A stretch of DNA of 64,000 nucleotides from Chryseobacterium shigense (GCF_900156575.1 NZ_FTNY01000004.1:434001-498000); one strand, 5' to 3'; positions 1 to 8,417 are shown, numbered from the stretch's first letter. Made by a program: numbers and translations. The notes: generated by a model from the sequence alone, not told the origin.

Positions 1-13
1 GGGTAATCTTTTT

Positions 14-697
14 TTATTGAAACCTTAATACAATCGGCTGGGAAAAAAGCTGTATAATGGGCTTTTTATCATAATACAAAGGCTTTTCCAAACCTCCGAT
101 GGCATACAGGAATAAGGCACTGATGATCTTAAATTCCGTACCGGACGATCCGCTGTATTGTACTTTTTTGAACTTCCCATCCACATCAATGATAAAATTC
201 AGTTGGCACCGATAGGTTCCTTCCTCATCTTCTATTAAGTAAACCGGAAAATCAACAGTCAACCGTTTTTTTAAATCTTCAAGCTGCTGATAATTCTCTA
301 CCTCGGTGATATCCACAGATTTACTTTTGACTCCATTCGGAGAGACTATTTCTCCCGGCACTACTGTGTTTTCTACCTGTATTCCATTTGTTGTTTTAAA
401 TAAAATACTTTTATCTACCTTCCCGATGATGGTCTCTTGATCGAGTATACTTTGGTACAGGCTTTCCAGATTCCTTATTTTTTCAATGTAAAAACCTTTA
501 TATTTCTTACTGTACAGATCAGCATTTTTTTTGTAATCATAATGACTGATGCTATCAGAAAAACGTTTTTGAATAGTTTTCACTTCCGTTAAAATATTCC
601 GGTTCTGCCATTTCTTCTTCTCCTGTGCTTGTGTTGTCTGAACACTAAGAGAAAAGATAACGAGGGTCATCAAAAATAAGGTAAAGCGGCTATTCAT
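14..697 (-). CDS. Secreted hypothetical protein with TonB-C-like tail
   Basis: 227 residues with a clear N-terminal signal peptide (about 1-24, ending in TQAQ), so it is exported. The last 80 residues (CQLNFIIDVDGKFKKV followed by a small helix and a final beta strand) resemble the C-terminal domain seen in many Bacteroidota TonB-family proteins, where a periplasmic strand-helix-strand fold binds partner peptides. No transmembrane anchor follows the signal, so it is not a classic TonB energy transducer. The stop codon is inside the window. It lies 69 bases downstream of the DUF423 gene on the same strand and may be the last gene of that operon. Function not recognised; the fold assignment is inference from pattern. 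Confidence 0.7.
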   Translation of the reverse strand: MNSRFTLFLMTLVIFSLSVQTTQAQEKKKWQNRNILTEVKTIQKRFSDSISHYDYKKNADLYSKKYKGFYIEKIRNLESLYQSILDQETIIGKVDKSILFKTTNGIQVENTVVPGEIVSPNGVKSKSVDITEVENYQQLEDLKKRLTVDFPVYLIEDEEGTYRCQLNFIIDVDGKFKKVQYSGSSGTEFKIISALFLYAIGGLEKPLYYDKKPIIQLFSQPIVLRFQ

Positions 698-766
698 TTG
701 TTGATTTTAAGGTGAGCAAGTGGTATCAATATTCGAAACTGATGTTGGTAACCAGAATTCCGCTGA

Positions 767-1153
767 TTATATTTTTGTTTTAGCAAAATACCCTATCAGC
801 ATGGCCCAGCTTATAATCATAAAAAGACCTCCAAGTGGAGTAATAGGTCCTAAAAATTTCAGGTTGGCCCCCAGATAATCCTGTAAGCTAAGGAAATAAA
901 TACTGAAAGAAAACAGCATTGTTCCCGCAATCATTAAAATGGAGATCCATTTTTGTGCTGAAGTATCAAATTTCAGAATGTATCCAACAATCAATAGAAA
1001 GAAGGCAGCATACATCTGGTATCTCACTCCCGTTTCAAAACTTTCAAGTCTTTCCACAGACAGTATCTTTTTTAAAGCGTGTGCTCCGAAGGCTCCCAGA
1101 ATAACAGACAGCATCCCATAGGCAGCACCGAAAATTAAAGTAATTGTTTTCAT
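767..1153 (-). CDS. DUF423 family small membrane protein
   Basis: 128 residues with four hydrophobic segments (about 3-25, 45-62, 70-90, 98-120). The N-terminal GAFGAHALKK pattern and the length fit the DUF423 (YgdD-like) inner-membrane family, whose function is unknown. Its ATG at 1153 follows the stop of the RsiV-like gene after a single base, so the two are almost certainly cotranscribed and translationally coupled. Confidence 0.9.
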   Translation of the reverse strand: MKTITLIFGAAYGMLSVILGAFGAHALKKILSVERLESFETGVRYQMYAAFFLLIVGYILKFDTSAQKWISILMIAGTMLFSFSIYFLSLQDYLGANLKFLGPITPLGGLFMIISWAMLIGYFAKTKI

Positions 1154-1154
1154 T

Positions 1155-2234
1155 TTATAATTCTTCTAATTCTAGATTTAAATATTTTTTTGTTTTGTGA
1201 TCCTGCCAGGTTCCGATGATCTTGTTTCCTTTTTTATCCGCTTCTATAAAAGCCCTTGGAACCCATTTTTCTAATTTTTCATCGTAATAATCATTTTCCG
1301 TAATGGAAATATGATCCTCGCTGATCTTCCCTTCCCATTCTATCAGTTTTTTATTTTTATCATACCAATACATGGCTGAAAAAGAATTCTCATTATTATC
1401 GGTGTAAAGATGTTTGATAAAAACCGTAATGGGGTATTTATGGTCAATTTTTCCTTTCAGCAATTTATACTGGAAGCGCGTTTTATCAGTTTTTTCAGAT
1501 CCAGATAAAAGATTTTTCGCATAGGTACTCCAGTATTTCTCAAGATCTTTATAAGGAATTTCTATGGTGTGGCTTCCCAGATCATCCAGTGCCCGCATCG
1601 CATGATTGGAACACCTTCCGGCCACAAAAGTCAGCTTATCTTTGCCAAAATAATATCCGATGTATTCTAAAGTATGCTCCATAAAGCAGTCTTCATACAT
1701 CGCGATCTGATCCTGCACTTCTTCAGTAGGATTTTTATCAGATTTTAATTCTGAAAGAAATTCATTAACTCTCTTTTTGACTTTTTGGTTGATGATATTT
1801 TCAACTGCTTTCACCGAATTGGGTTGAAATAAATCCTGACAGTTGATAAAGTTTCCGGTTCTTACATCAAAATTAATCCACTTTGAAAACCCTTCAGGAT
1901 ACGCTCCCGAAGCCTCCCCGTCCATCCCGATGCTTACAATATTTTTAGGGGTTTCCAATTTCTCCCAGCTGTAGAAATAGAGATAATTGCCATAGGAATT
2001 CGTAGCCGTAGAAGCCTTCTTAAAAGGATCAGAACCTGAATTCGGAACATATTCCAGTTCATTGACCTGCAGAAAAGTATTGATCTTAGCTTCCACCAAG
2101 GGATTTCCCACATAGGAAACCACTGGAAATACTGCATTTTCAGATTTCGGCTGGAGATCACTGATCTTTATATTTTTCTGTTGTGAAAAACTTAAACCTG
2201 ATATCAACAGGAAAAAGAATAGGTTCCGTTTCAC
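1155..2234 (-). CDS. Secreted RsiV-like (DUF3298) protein
   Basis: 359 residues with a signal peptide (about 1-17). The central region holds a predicted DUF3298/RsiV-like fold: a section ending in GMDGEASGAYPEG, then WINFDVRTGNFINCQDLF, matching the layout of periplasmic DUF4163/DUF3298 proteins. The start is GTG at 2234: the TAG of the upstream 55-residue gene overlaps it by one base, which supports this start and translational coupling. In Bacillus the related RsiV binds lysozyme, but here there is no membrane anchor or sigma factor nearby, so the same role should not be assumed. Substrate and role are unknown. Confidence 0.8.
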   Translation of the reverse strand: MKRNLFFFLLISGLSFSQQKNIKISDLQPKSENAVFPVVSYVGNPLVEAKINTFLQVNELEYVPNSGSDPFKKASTATNSYGNYLYFYSWEKLETPKNIVSIGMDGEASGAYPEGFSKWINFDVRTGNFINCQDLFQPNSVKAVENIINQKVKKRVNEFLSELKSDKNPTEEVQDQIAMYEDCFMEHTLEYIGYYFGKDKLTFVAGRCSNHAMRALDDLGSHTIEIPYKDLEKYWSTYAKNLLSGSEKTDKTRFQYKLLKGKIDHKYPITVFIKHLYTDNNENSFSAMYWYDKNKKLIEWEGKISEDHISITENDYYDEKLEKWVPRAFIEADKKGNKIIGTWQDHKTKKYLNLELEEL

Positions 2235-2401
2235 TATTTGGATTTTATATAGATTAAAATAATTTTCGCAACCAGAGTCGAGATCCCCAATATCATAAAG
2301 AGAGTGGAAAATTTTTTAGAACTTCTGAATCCCGGGGATGTCGTTTTCTTTAAAAAGATTCCGAAGGTGATAAATAGTAAAGGTAAAATGATCTGCAGCA
2401 T
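2234..2401 (-). CDS. Small two-helix membrane protein (55 aa)
   Basis: Begins MLQIILPLLFITFGIFLK and ends in YIKSK. It has two hydrophobic stretches (about 2-17 and 33-51) separated by a basic, serine-rich loop (KKTTSPGFRSSKK), the look of a small inner-membrane hairpin. The strongest evidence is gene packing: its ATG shares a base with the TAA of the HMG-CoA reductase gene, and its TAG shares a base with the GTG of the next gene. A chance frame would be unlikely to fill exactly the space between two coupled genes. No function is recognised. Confidence 0.72.
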   Translation of the reverse strand: MLQIILPLLFITFGIFLKKTTSPGFRSSKKFSTLFMILGISTLVAKIILIYIKSK

Positions 2402-3729
2402 TATTGAGCTCTTAATCGGTTAAACTCATGAATAACCTCATGATGACTTACTGTTTTATCTTTAAAATATGTTACAAAATGTTGTTTCTCGGCTTCTGTA
2501 GCTCCCATTTGGTTTAAAATATTCAACAAGTGCATTTTCATATGTCCTTTCTGGATACCGGTGGTCACTAAAGAACGAAGCGCTCCAAAGTTCTGGGCAA
2601 GACCGGAAACAGCCAGAATACTCATCAATCCCTGTGCAGAAGGCTTTCCAAGAAGGGCCAGAGAGAATTTCACCAAAGGATGCAAATTCGTAAGTCCTCC
2701 TACAACTCCCACAGAAATCGGAAGATCAATCCAGAATCTGAAAATTCCGTTGTCTATCGTGCAGTGAGTTAAAGATCTATATTGTCCGTCTCTTGCAGCG
2801 TAGGCATGTGCGCAGGCTTCTGTAGCTCTGAAATCGTTACCAGTGGCAATGACTACAGCATCTACTCCATTCATCACTCCTTTATTGTGCGTTGTGGCAC
2901 GGAAAGGTTCTATTTCAGCGATGGTCACCGCCTGTTTGAATTTTCTTGCAAACTCTTCATTGGAAATACCACTATCGTCCTTCAAATCTTCGATTTTACA
3001 GGAAACCTCAGCTCTCACAAGACAGTCGGGCGTGAAGTTGGAAAGAATATTCATCACCACCTGAAGCGAGCTTTTTTCTTCCTGTGTAAAATCTTCGCTT
3101 GTGGCTACTTCTTGTTTCAATGTTTTTCCAAACTGCTCGAGGCATGAATTGATAAAATTCGCACCCATGGAATCTACCGTATCGAAACTTGCTTTAAGCT
3201 GGTAATAATTGGGCATTTCAGAAGTTTTATCAACTAATTTAATATCCAAAATTCCCCCGCCGCGATTTCTCATATTGGCTGTGATCGCTTCCGTAGCTTC
3301 ATACAACTTTTTCTTCAGATTAAAATTGAAAAAATGCTGAAGCTTATGAGATTCTACATTAAATATAAAGTGGGTGTGTCCCAGTTTTTCATTGTTGATA
3401 ATGGTTGTTTTAAAACCTCCTTTATCGATCCAGAATTTAGCCGCCTTGGAAGCGGCAGCGACTACTGAACTTTCTTCTACCGCCATTGGAAGGGCGAATA
3501 GCTTTCCGTCGATCAGGAAATTCGGAGCAATTCCGTAAGGCATATAGAAATTGGAGATCGTATTTTCAGAAAACTCTTCGTGAAGTTTCTGAAGATCAGC
3601 ATTTTCATTCCAATATTGTTTTAGTATATTTTGATATTCTTCGTTTCCTTCAAGGTATTCGCTCACAAGCCAATCTATTTTGCCTTGCTTGGTAAGTTTC
3701 GAAAAACCTTCTACCGGTTTATGATCCAT
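2401..3729 (-). CDS. mvaA: Class II hydroxymethylglutaryl-CoA reductase
   Basis: 442 residues, the length of class II (degradative-type, soluble) HMG-CoA reductases. It interconverts HMG-CoA and mevalonate. Visible hallmarks: MAVEESSVVAAASKAA with the catalytic Glu near 85-86, HNKGVMNG with the catalytic Lys at 283, ATGNDFRA with Asp at 299, and KGHMKMH with the catalytic His at about 396. Flavobacteria make isoprenoids through mevalonate, so a biosynthetic role is likely despite the family name. It is the first gene of a packed leftward operon; its TAA overlaps the ATG of the 55-residue membrane gene. No transmembrane segments, as expected for class II. Confidence 0.95.
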   Translation of the reverse strand: MDHKPVEGFSKLTKQGKIDWLVSEYLEGNEEYQNILKQYWNENADLQKLHEEFSENTISNFYMPYGIAPNFLIDGKLFALPMAVEESSVVAAASKAAKFWIDKGGFKTTIINNEKLGHTHFIFNVESHKLQHFFNFNLKKKLYEATEAITANMRNRGGGILDIKLVDKTSEMPNYYQLKASFDTVDSMGANFINSCLEQFGKTLKQEVATSEDFTQEEKSSLQVVMNILSNFTPDCLVRAEVSCKIEDLKDDSGISNEEFARKFKQAVTIAEIEPFRATTHNKGVMNGVDAVVIATGNDFRATEACAHAYAARDGQYRSLTHCTIDNGIFRFWIDLPISVGVVGGLTNLHPLVKFSLALLGKPSAQGLMSILAVSGLAQNFGALRSLVTTGIQKGHMKMHLLNILNQMGATEAEKQHFVTYFKDKTVSHHEVIHEFNRLRAQ

Positions 3730-3872
3730 AGCATAAATTTAATAGGGGTAAAGATAGTAATTTTGTAAGTCACCATTGTTGATAACTTCTATCGAAAAAG
3801 AGTGATAATTATAAATTTTGTAACTATTTTTGAATAAAATATTGATACAAAATATAACATCCGGTTAAAAAT

Positions 3873-5132
3873 ATGAATTTTGAACGCCTGAAAGAAAAAC
3901 TTGAAATCCTTGCGGATGCTGCGAAATACGATGTTTCCTGCTCATCCAGCGGAGGGACGAGAAAGAATAAAAAAGGCGCTTTGGGAGATAGTTCCGTAAG
4001 CGGGATTTGTCATACTTATACGGAAGACGGACGATGTGTATCGCTGTTGAAAATTCTGTTAACCAATCATTGTATTTACGACTGCGCCTATTGTGTCTCA
4101 AGAAGTTCCAATGATATTAAAAGAGCAGGTTTTACAGTAGAAGAAGTAGTGGATCTGACGATTAATTTTTACCGCAGAAATTATATTGAAGGATTGTTTC
4201 TAAGTTCCGGTATTTTCAAAAATGCAGATACGACAATGGAACGTCTTGTAAGAGTAGCCAAAAAATTACGGACTGAAGAAAATTTTAACGGGTATATTCA
4301 TTTAAAATCTATTCCGGGGGCCAGTGATGAGCTGATGCAGGAAGCCGCTCTTTACGCAGACAGGCTTTCCGTGAATCTGGAAATCCCAACAGAAAGCGGT
4401 CTGAAATTACTGGCTCCTGAAAAGAACCGCCAGGATATGATCAATCCGATGCGCTATATCCAGAAAGGCATTATTCAGTATAAAGATGAAAAGAAAATTT
4501 TCAGAAAAGTCCCGAAGTTTGCGCCTGCAGGACAGTCTACACAGATGATCGTAGGAGCCACCAATGAAAACGATTTACAGATCATCAAAGTGGCGGATCA
4601 CTTTTATAAAAACTTCAACATGAAGAGGGTGTATTATTCGGGATATGTTCCTGTTTTGGAGGATAAAAGACTCCCCTCTCTGACTACGGAAGTTCCTATG
4701 CTTCGTGAAAACCGTTTGTATCAGTCGGACTGGCTGATGAGGTTTTATGGATTTAAAGCGGAAGAAATTTTAGATCCTCATATGCCGTTTTTAGATCTGG
4801 AGGTAGATCCTAAACTGAGCTGGGCTCTGAGACATCTTCACCAATTCCCTATTAATCTGCAGACTGCCGATTATCAAATGATTTTGAGGATTCCGGGAAT
4901 TGGTGTAAAAACTGCACAGAAAATTGTTCAGGCCCGTCGTTTTCAGGTTTTAAATATGGATCATTTGAAAAAGCTGGGCGCTGCGGTCAACCGGGCAAAA
5001 TATTTCATTGACTTTAACGCAGGCAATGCGTATTTACGATATCTGACCGATAAGAATTTAAGAAAACTCTTGATCGGCGGAAGTTCTTCCAAGTTTCACA
5101 ATCAGTTCTCGCAACAGCTGACTTTGTTCTAA
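3873..5132 (+). CDS. Radical SAM protein, putative DNA modification/repair
   Basis: 419 residues. The radical SAM cluster motif CX3CX2C is at C67, C71 and C74 (NHCIYDCAYC), preceded by extra cysteines at 23, 46 and 55. A helix-hairpin-helix DNA-binding motif (LRIPGIGVKTAQKIV) lies at about 338-352. This architecture matches the family named putative DNA modification/repair radical SAM protein, which normally sits beside a DUF4130 partner. That partner is here at 6160, on the same strand, but a divergent beta-lactamase gene separates them. The reaction is not known; binding of a 4Fe-4S cluster and DNA is inferred from the motifs. Transcribed divergently from the HMG-CoA reductase operon across about 140 bases. 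Confidence 0.9.
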   Translation: MNFERLKEKLEILADAAKYDVSCSSSGGTRKNKKGALGDSSVSGICHTYTEDGRCVSLLKILLTNHCIYDCAYCVSRSSNDIKRAGFTVEEVVDLTINFYRRNYIEGLFLSSGIFKNADTTMERLVRVAKKLRTEENFNGYIHLKSIPGASDELMQEAALYADRLSVNLEIPTESGLKLLAPEKNRQDMINPMRYIQKGIIQYKDEKKIFRKVPKFAPAGQSTQMIVGATNENDLQIIKVADHFYKNFNMKRVYYSGYVPVLEDKRLPSLTTEVPMLRENRLYQSDWLMRFYGFKAEEILDPHMPFLDLEVDPKLSWALRHLHQFPINLQTADYQMILRIPGIGVKTAQKIVQARRFQVLNMDHLKKLGAAVNRAKYFIDFNAGNAYLRYLTDKNLRKLLIGGSSSKFHNQFSQQLTLF

Positions 5133-5167
5133 AGCTGATTTTAAAAACCGGGCAGGAAAAGTTTAGT

Positions 5168-6055
5168 TTATGGTTTTTTCAAATAATATTCCCATACGGT
5201 CTTAGTAATGTCAGCAATCGTTTTTTCTGTGACTACTCTATCTTCTGTAATATTTTTCAGATATATTGAGAGGATGAAATGTTTCCCGTTGGGAAGCGTT
5301 ACAATACCTACGTCGTTCATTGCTGCTCTGAGATTTTTTTCATCGGTGCCGGAAATTCCCGTACGGTGTGCCAGTTCGGTACCTTCAGGCAAACCCGCTT
5401 TCATCCATGTGAGCCCTCTTGAGGTTTCCACCATTATTTTGTACAGATATCTTGTCGTGTTTTCCTTCAATACTTTTCCTTTGTAAAATTTTTCAAGAAG
5501 TTCGGTCGTTGCGATAGGAGTTGTGGTATTGGTATAGAGGTTTTCTCCGGACATTTGCTGCTCGTTGAATCGGATGGTAAAATCTTTAATTCCTTTTTTA
5601 TTGATGAATTTCTGAACCGTTTGAGTTCCACCGATAATCTCCAGCAATATATCGCAGCCATTATTATCACTGTGCGAAACAGTATATCTTAACAGTTGGT
5701 CAAGGGTCAGATTCATATTCCCTTCCGGAAATTCATCTCTCATCGGGCTCCATGTATCGGCAAGAAGTTCTTCTTTTTTAATGAAAAATTTCTGATTCAA
5801 CTGAAGCTTACCTTTATCCACGAGATCCAGAACTGTTAATGCAATATGAAATTTAAAAACGCTCATCATCGGCATTCTCTTATTTCCATTAATGCTTAAA
5901 GTATCTTGGTCTTCAATTCCTTTGACAGAAATTCCAAATGTTGCATTTTTTGTAGAAATTATTTGCTGTAAGTCTTTTTTTAATTGCTGAAGGGATTGTG
6001 ATTTCAGCTGAATACTAACTAAACATATCAGCGTTAAAAAAATATTTTTTATCAT
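5168..6055 (-). CDS. bla: Class A beta-lactamase (CIA-like, subclass A2)
   Basis: 295 residues with a signal peptide (about 1-19), so periplasmic. It hydrolyses beta-lactams by a serine mechanism. Motifs: SVFK with the nucleophile S65 (Ambler Ser70), SDN at 129-131, a Glu at 165 that is a good candidate for Ambler Glu166, and HRTG at 230-233 in place of the usual KTG. The sequence style (Bacteroidota subclass A2) resembles chromosomal enzymes of Chryseobacterium indologenes, but exact subfamily and spectrum cannot be fixed by eye. It sits on the minus strand between the two genes of a repair pair on the plus strand. No regulator such as AmpR or BlaI is next to it. Confidence 0.92.
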   Translation of the reverse strand: MIKNIFLTLICLVSIQLKSQSLQQLKKDLQQIISTKNATFGISVKGIEDQDTLSINGNKRMPMMSVFKFHIALTVLDLVDKGKLQLNQKFFIKKEELLADTWSPMRDEFPEGNMNLTLDQLLRYTVSHSDNNGCDILLEIIGGTQTVQKFINKKGIKDFTIRFNEQQMSGENLYTNTTTPIATTELLEKFYKGKVLKENTTRYLYKIMVETSRGLTWMKAGLPEGTELAHRTGISGTDEKNLRAAMNDVGIVTLPNGKHFILSIYLKNITEDRVVTEKTIADITKTVWEYYLKKP

Positions 6056-6159
6056 CTTTACCGTCTCTATTTTGTAAGTTTGACTACTCTTTCAAAGAAA
6101 CAAAATAAATACTTAGACCAACCCATTTTTGTAGTAAAAAATAATTTTATCTGATCATC

Positions 6160-6918
6160 ATGACCACATTACTTTATGACGGAAGTTTCGACGGGCTTTT
6201 AACTGCAGTATTTGAAGTCTTTGAATACCGTTATCAAGATGTAGAAATTGCAGGGAAACAAAATTTTTATCAGGAAAATATCTTTGCAGAGATTCATGAA
6301 GTGATCACGCAAAGTGATAAAGCGGACAGGGTATTCCAAAAACTGGAAGAGAATATCGGAAGATCGGGCGTTCATCAGCTCCTGAAAACTTTCCTGTCCG
6401 AAGATCAGGAACGGGAGCATCTCATTCTTTCTGCTGTCAAACAATCTATCAAGCATTCGGATAAAAATATTCTTCAGAATTATGCTGATGAAGACATGCT
6501 GAAAATATCAAAAATCTGTAAATCTGTAGATCGTGAAAGGCACAGAATGACCGCTTTTGTCAGGTTTGAAAAAATGCAGGACGGAGTTTTCTTTGCCAAA
6601 ATAGATCCGGACTTTGATGTTCTTCCTCTGATCCGGAAACATTTTAAAGACCGCTATCAGGATCAAAAATGGATGATCTACGATCTGAGACGGAATTACG
6701 GAATTTTGTACGACCTGGAAAACTGTGAGTTTTTTTATCCGGAAGAAAAACTAGACCTTCACCAGTACCAGCAGAAATTCCATGATGAGGAACAGAATTA
6801 CCAAACGCTTTGGCAGCGTTATTTTACGAAGACCAATATAACGGAAAGGAAGAATTTAAAACTGCATGTACAGCATGTTCCGAAAAGATACTGGAAATAT
6901 CTGACTGAAAAATGGTAA
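6160..6918 (+). CDS. DUF4130 protein, partner of the radical SAM repair protein
   Basis: 252 residues starting MTTLLYDGSFDGLLTAVFE, the signature opening of the DUF4130 (TIGR03915) family of putative DNA repair proteins. The C-terminal part carries KMQDGVFFAKIDPDFDVLPLI and WMIYDLRRNYGILYDLE, typical of the domain. Members are normally encoded next to the radical SAM protein found here at 3873, and some are fused to uracil-DNA glycosylase domains; this one has no glycosylase fusion at this length. Biochemical role unknown. A divergent beta-lactamase gene sits between the two partners. Start is ATG at 6160, 104 bases from the beta-lactamase start. Confidence 0.88.
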   Translation: MTTLLYDGSFDGLLTAVFEVFEYRYQDVEIAGKQNFYQENIFAEIHEVITQSDKADRVFQKLEENIGRSGVHQLLKTFLSEDQEREHLILSAVKQSIKHSDKNILQNYADEDMLKISKICKSVDRERHRMTAFVRFEKMQDGVFFAKIDPDFDVLPLIRKHFKDRYQDQKWMIYDLRRNYGILYDLENCEFFYPEEKLDLHQYQQKFHDEEQNYQTLWQRYFTKTNITERKNLKLHVQHVPKRYWKYLTEKW

Positions 6919-7019
6919 CAGATCCTAAGAAATTTTAAATAACGTGCGTTCGGGATAAAATTGCTTGTCAATATCCTGATCATATATAATATAACGCAAT
7001 GATTCTTTTATTTTTTTGA

Positions 7020-7083
7020 TCGCAAAGGTGTTCCACTCAGCAAAAACAGCAACCTGTCTTTGCTGAGTGGAACACCTTTGCGA
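7020..7083. repeat. Perfect 25-bp inverted repeat (hairpin)
   Basis: Arms 7020-7044 and 7059-7083 are exact reverse complements around a 14-base spacer. The tips carry CGCAAAGGTG/CACCTTTGCG, similar to the CGCAAAGGCG words scattered in other intergenic regions of this window (around 20480-20740). Outside the arms a weaker pairing continues (AACGCAATGAT on the left, ATCATAGCGTT on the right). It could act as a terminator for the DUF4130 gene, as part of an origin, or be a short dispersed palindromic element. The hairpin itself is certain; its role is not. Confidence 0.75.
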
Positions 7084-7307
7084 ACATTTTTTTCAGGTTT
7101 AATTAAAAATATTTTGTGATCATAGCGTTTAAAGCTATTTGAAATCAAATTTTATGACATCTTTTAAAAATGAAAACCCAATAATAACTTTCAACCTCGT
7201 CCTTCCCGCTTCAAGTCTTTATCAATTAAATTTTCTTATCGCTGAGTTCGGATTAAAAAGCTGATCTCTGGAAATAAGTTCTAAAATCTGAATCAATCAT
7301 TCCACAT

Positions 7308-7316
7308 TGTGGATAA
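7308..7316 (+). promoter_or_regulatory. DnaA box 1 (TGTGGATAA)
   Basis: Exact match to the consensus DnaA box (reverse complement TTATCCACA). The bases just before it, TTCCACA, form a degenerate box facing the other way, giving a small palindrome. Confidence 0.65.
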
Positions 7317-7425
7317 CTTTTTATTTCGGTGAAAAAAGACCTGATTTAAAGTCCCTTTTTGATTTGTATTACTTAAATCATTCATTTCATGAGATATATA
7401 ATTCACATTAATCAAAAACTCATAT

Positions 7426-7434
7426 TGTGGATAA
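7426..7434 (+). promoter_or_regulatory. DnaA box 2 (TGTGGATAA)
   Basis: Exact consensus DnaA box, followed by CTTTTTTAAGTTAAC. The context TTGTGGATAACTTTTT is the same as in box 1. Confidence 0.65.
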
Positions 7435-7604
7435 CTTTTTTAAGTTAACATTCCGTTAACATTGAGGCTTTTTCAATCTTATTTTTCCTGTCAAATGGAG
7501 CAAATTATTCTATGATCAACGAGAATAGAGGTTTGAAAAAATCATTTAAAAATTTGAAAATCCGTGACATATGTAATGAAAAACTTACATCACCATTCTT
7601 TCTT

Positions 7605-7613
7605 TGTGGATAA
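7605..7613 (+). promoter_or_regulatory. DnaA box 3 (TGTGGATAA)
   Basis: Exact consensus DnaA box immediately beyond the stop codon of the HEAT-repeat gene, in the same orientation as boxes 1 and 2. Confidence 0.6.
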
Positions 7614-7616
7614 GTC

Positions 7617-8417
7617 TTACTTTTTAAGGGTTCGCATAGCTTTTTTTACGATATACTGTGTCTCTTTTCCTGGGCTTTCCCTAAGCCATTCCTCGCAGGT
7701 TTCTATGACAAACTCAGGTTGTGATTTGCTTGCATCATTCAACCAGTTTCCCACACTATCCTGCACATATCTTGAAGAATCTGACCGTAAAGGTTCGAGA
7801 ATTTTCAGTCCAAGTCCGGGATTTTGTTTTAAAGCATCGATATGTTCGCACCAAACTCCTCTCGGTCTTGTAGATTCGCTGGCAAAACGTCTCATGTTCT
7901 CATTGTCATGCAGCGTCCAATCTGATAAAACAGATAAGCTTTCATCAAGATTTTTGGATATATCCGGACGCACTGCCATCCAGCAGATTTCCCTTACTCC
8001 AAAATGAGAATCGGAAGCAAATGGCTTAATCCTGTCTAATTTTTCTTTAATTTTCAAATTATTATTTCGTCCAATGGTATAGGAAGCCCAGCAACGTACA
8101 AGATCTGCCGGATGGGCTGAAAGTTTGAGAAGAAATTCATCATCACTATTTTTAGAAGCCAGACTAAGTAAACCAATTCCAATGGTTTCATTAATGGTAT
8201 TAACGGTTTGTTTTTTCAGCTGGTCTACATTTTCTACAATAGGTTTCAAATATTCTGTACGGTGATTCTGCTGAAGCAAATTTTCCAGCAACCGTCTTTG
8301 ATCTACCGCCAGCCATTCTGTAAGATTGACACTTTCAATCTCTCCCCGATTTAGCTTTTCAAGAATCTCATTTGGAATGTCTTTGATGGAACGGGCTCCT
8401 TTTCGCTTTTCTGTCAT
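7617..8417 (-). CDS. HEAT-repeat DNA alkylation repair protein (AlkC/AlkD-like)
   Basis: 266 residues of helical HEAT-like repeats. The C-terminal stretch SSRYVQDSVGNWLNDASK followed by a Pro and a Trp-rich helix matches the SVANxLND signature of AlkC/AlkD-type alkylpurine DNA glycosylases, and RPRGVWCEHIDALK fits the repeat before it. Such proteins excise 3-methyladenine or 7-methylguanine by gripping the DNA backbone. The start overlaps the stop of the peroxiredoxin gene by four bases, so the two form one operon: thiol peroxidase plus base-excision repair. Which lesion this protein removes cannot be read from the sequence. Confidence 0.8.
   Translation of the reverse strand: MTEKRKGARSIKDIPNEILEKLNRGEIESVNLTEWLAVDQRRLLENLLQQNHRTEYLKPIVENVDQLKKQTVNTINETIGIGLLSLASKNSDDEFLLKLSAHPADLVRCWASYTIGRNNNLKIKEKLDRIKPFASDSHFGVREICWMAVRPDISKNLDESLSVLSDWTLHDNENMRRFASESTRPRGVWCEHIDALKQNPGLGLKILEPLRSDSSRYVQDSVGNWLNDASKSQPEFVIETCEEWLRESPGKETQYIVKKAMRTLKK

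Larger units (their letters stand above)
6919..7616. other. Gene-free region with DnaA boxes: candidate oriC
   Basis: About 700 AT-rich bases without a convincing gene. They contain three perfect 9-base DnaA boxes (TGTGGATAA at 7308, 7426 and 7605, all in the same orientation), two copies of GTTAAC near 7445-7465, and a perfect 25-bp inverted repeat at 7020-7083. The 5-gene operon to the left is transcribed leftward, while recA, gap, pfkA, htpG, ccoNO and tamB to the right run rightward, as expected for leading-strand genes around an origin. Established: DnaA boxes cluster at oriC. Inference: this may be the origin. dnaA and dnaN are not in the window, and the AT-rich unwinding element has not been tested. 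Confidence 0.5.

Noticed and set aside
7564..8007. Open frame on the plus strand
   Set aside because: It is the antisense shadow of the HEAT-repeat gene and has no plausible domain; the true gene there is clear on the minus strand.
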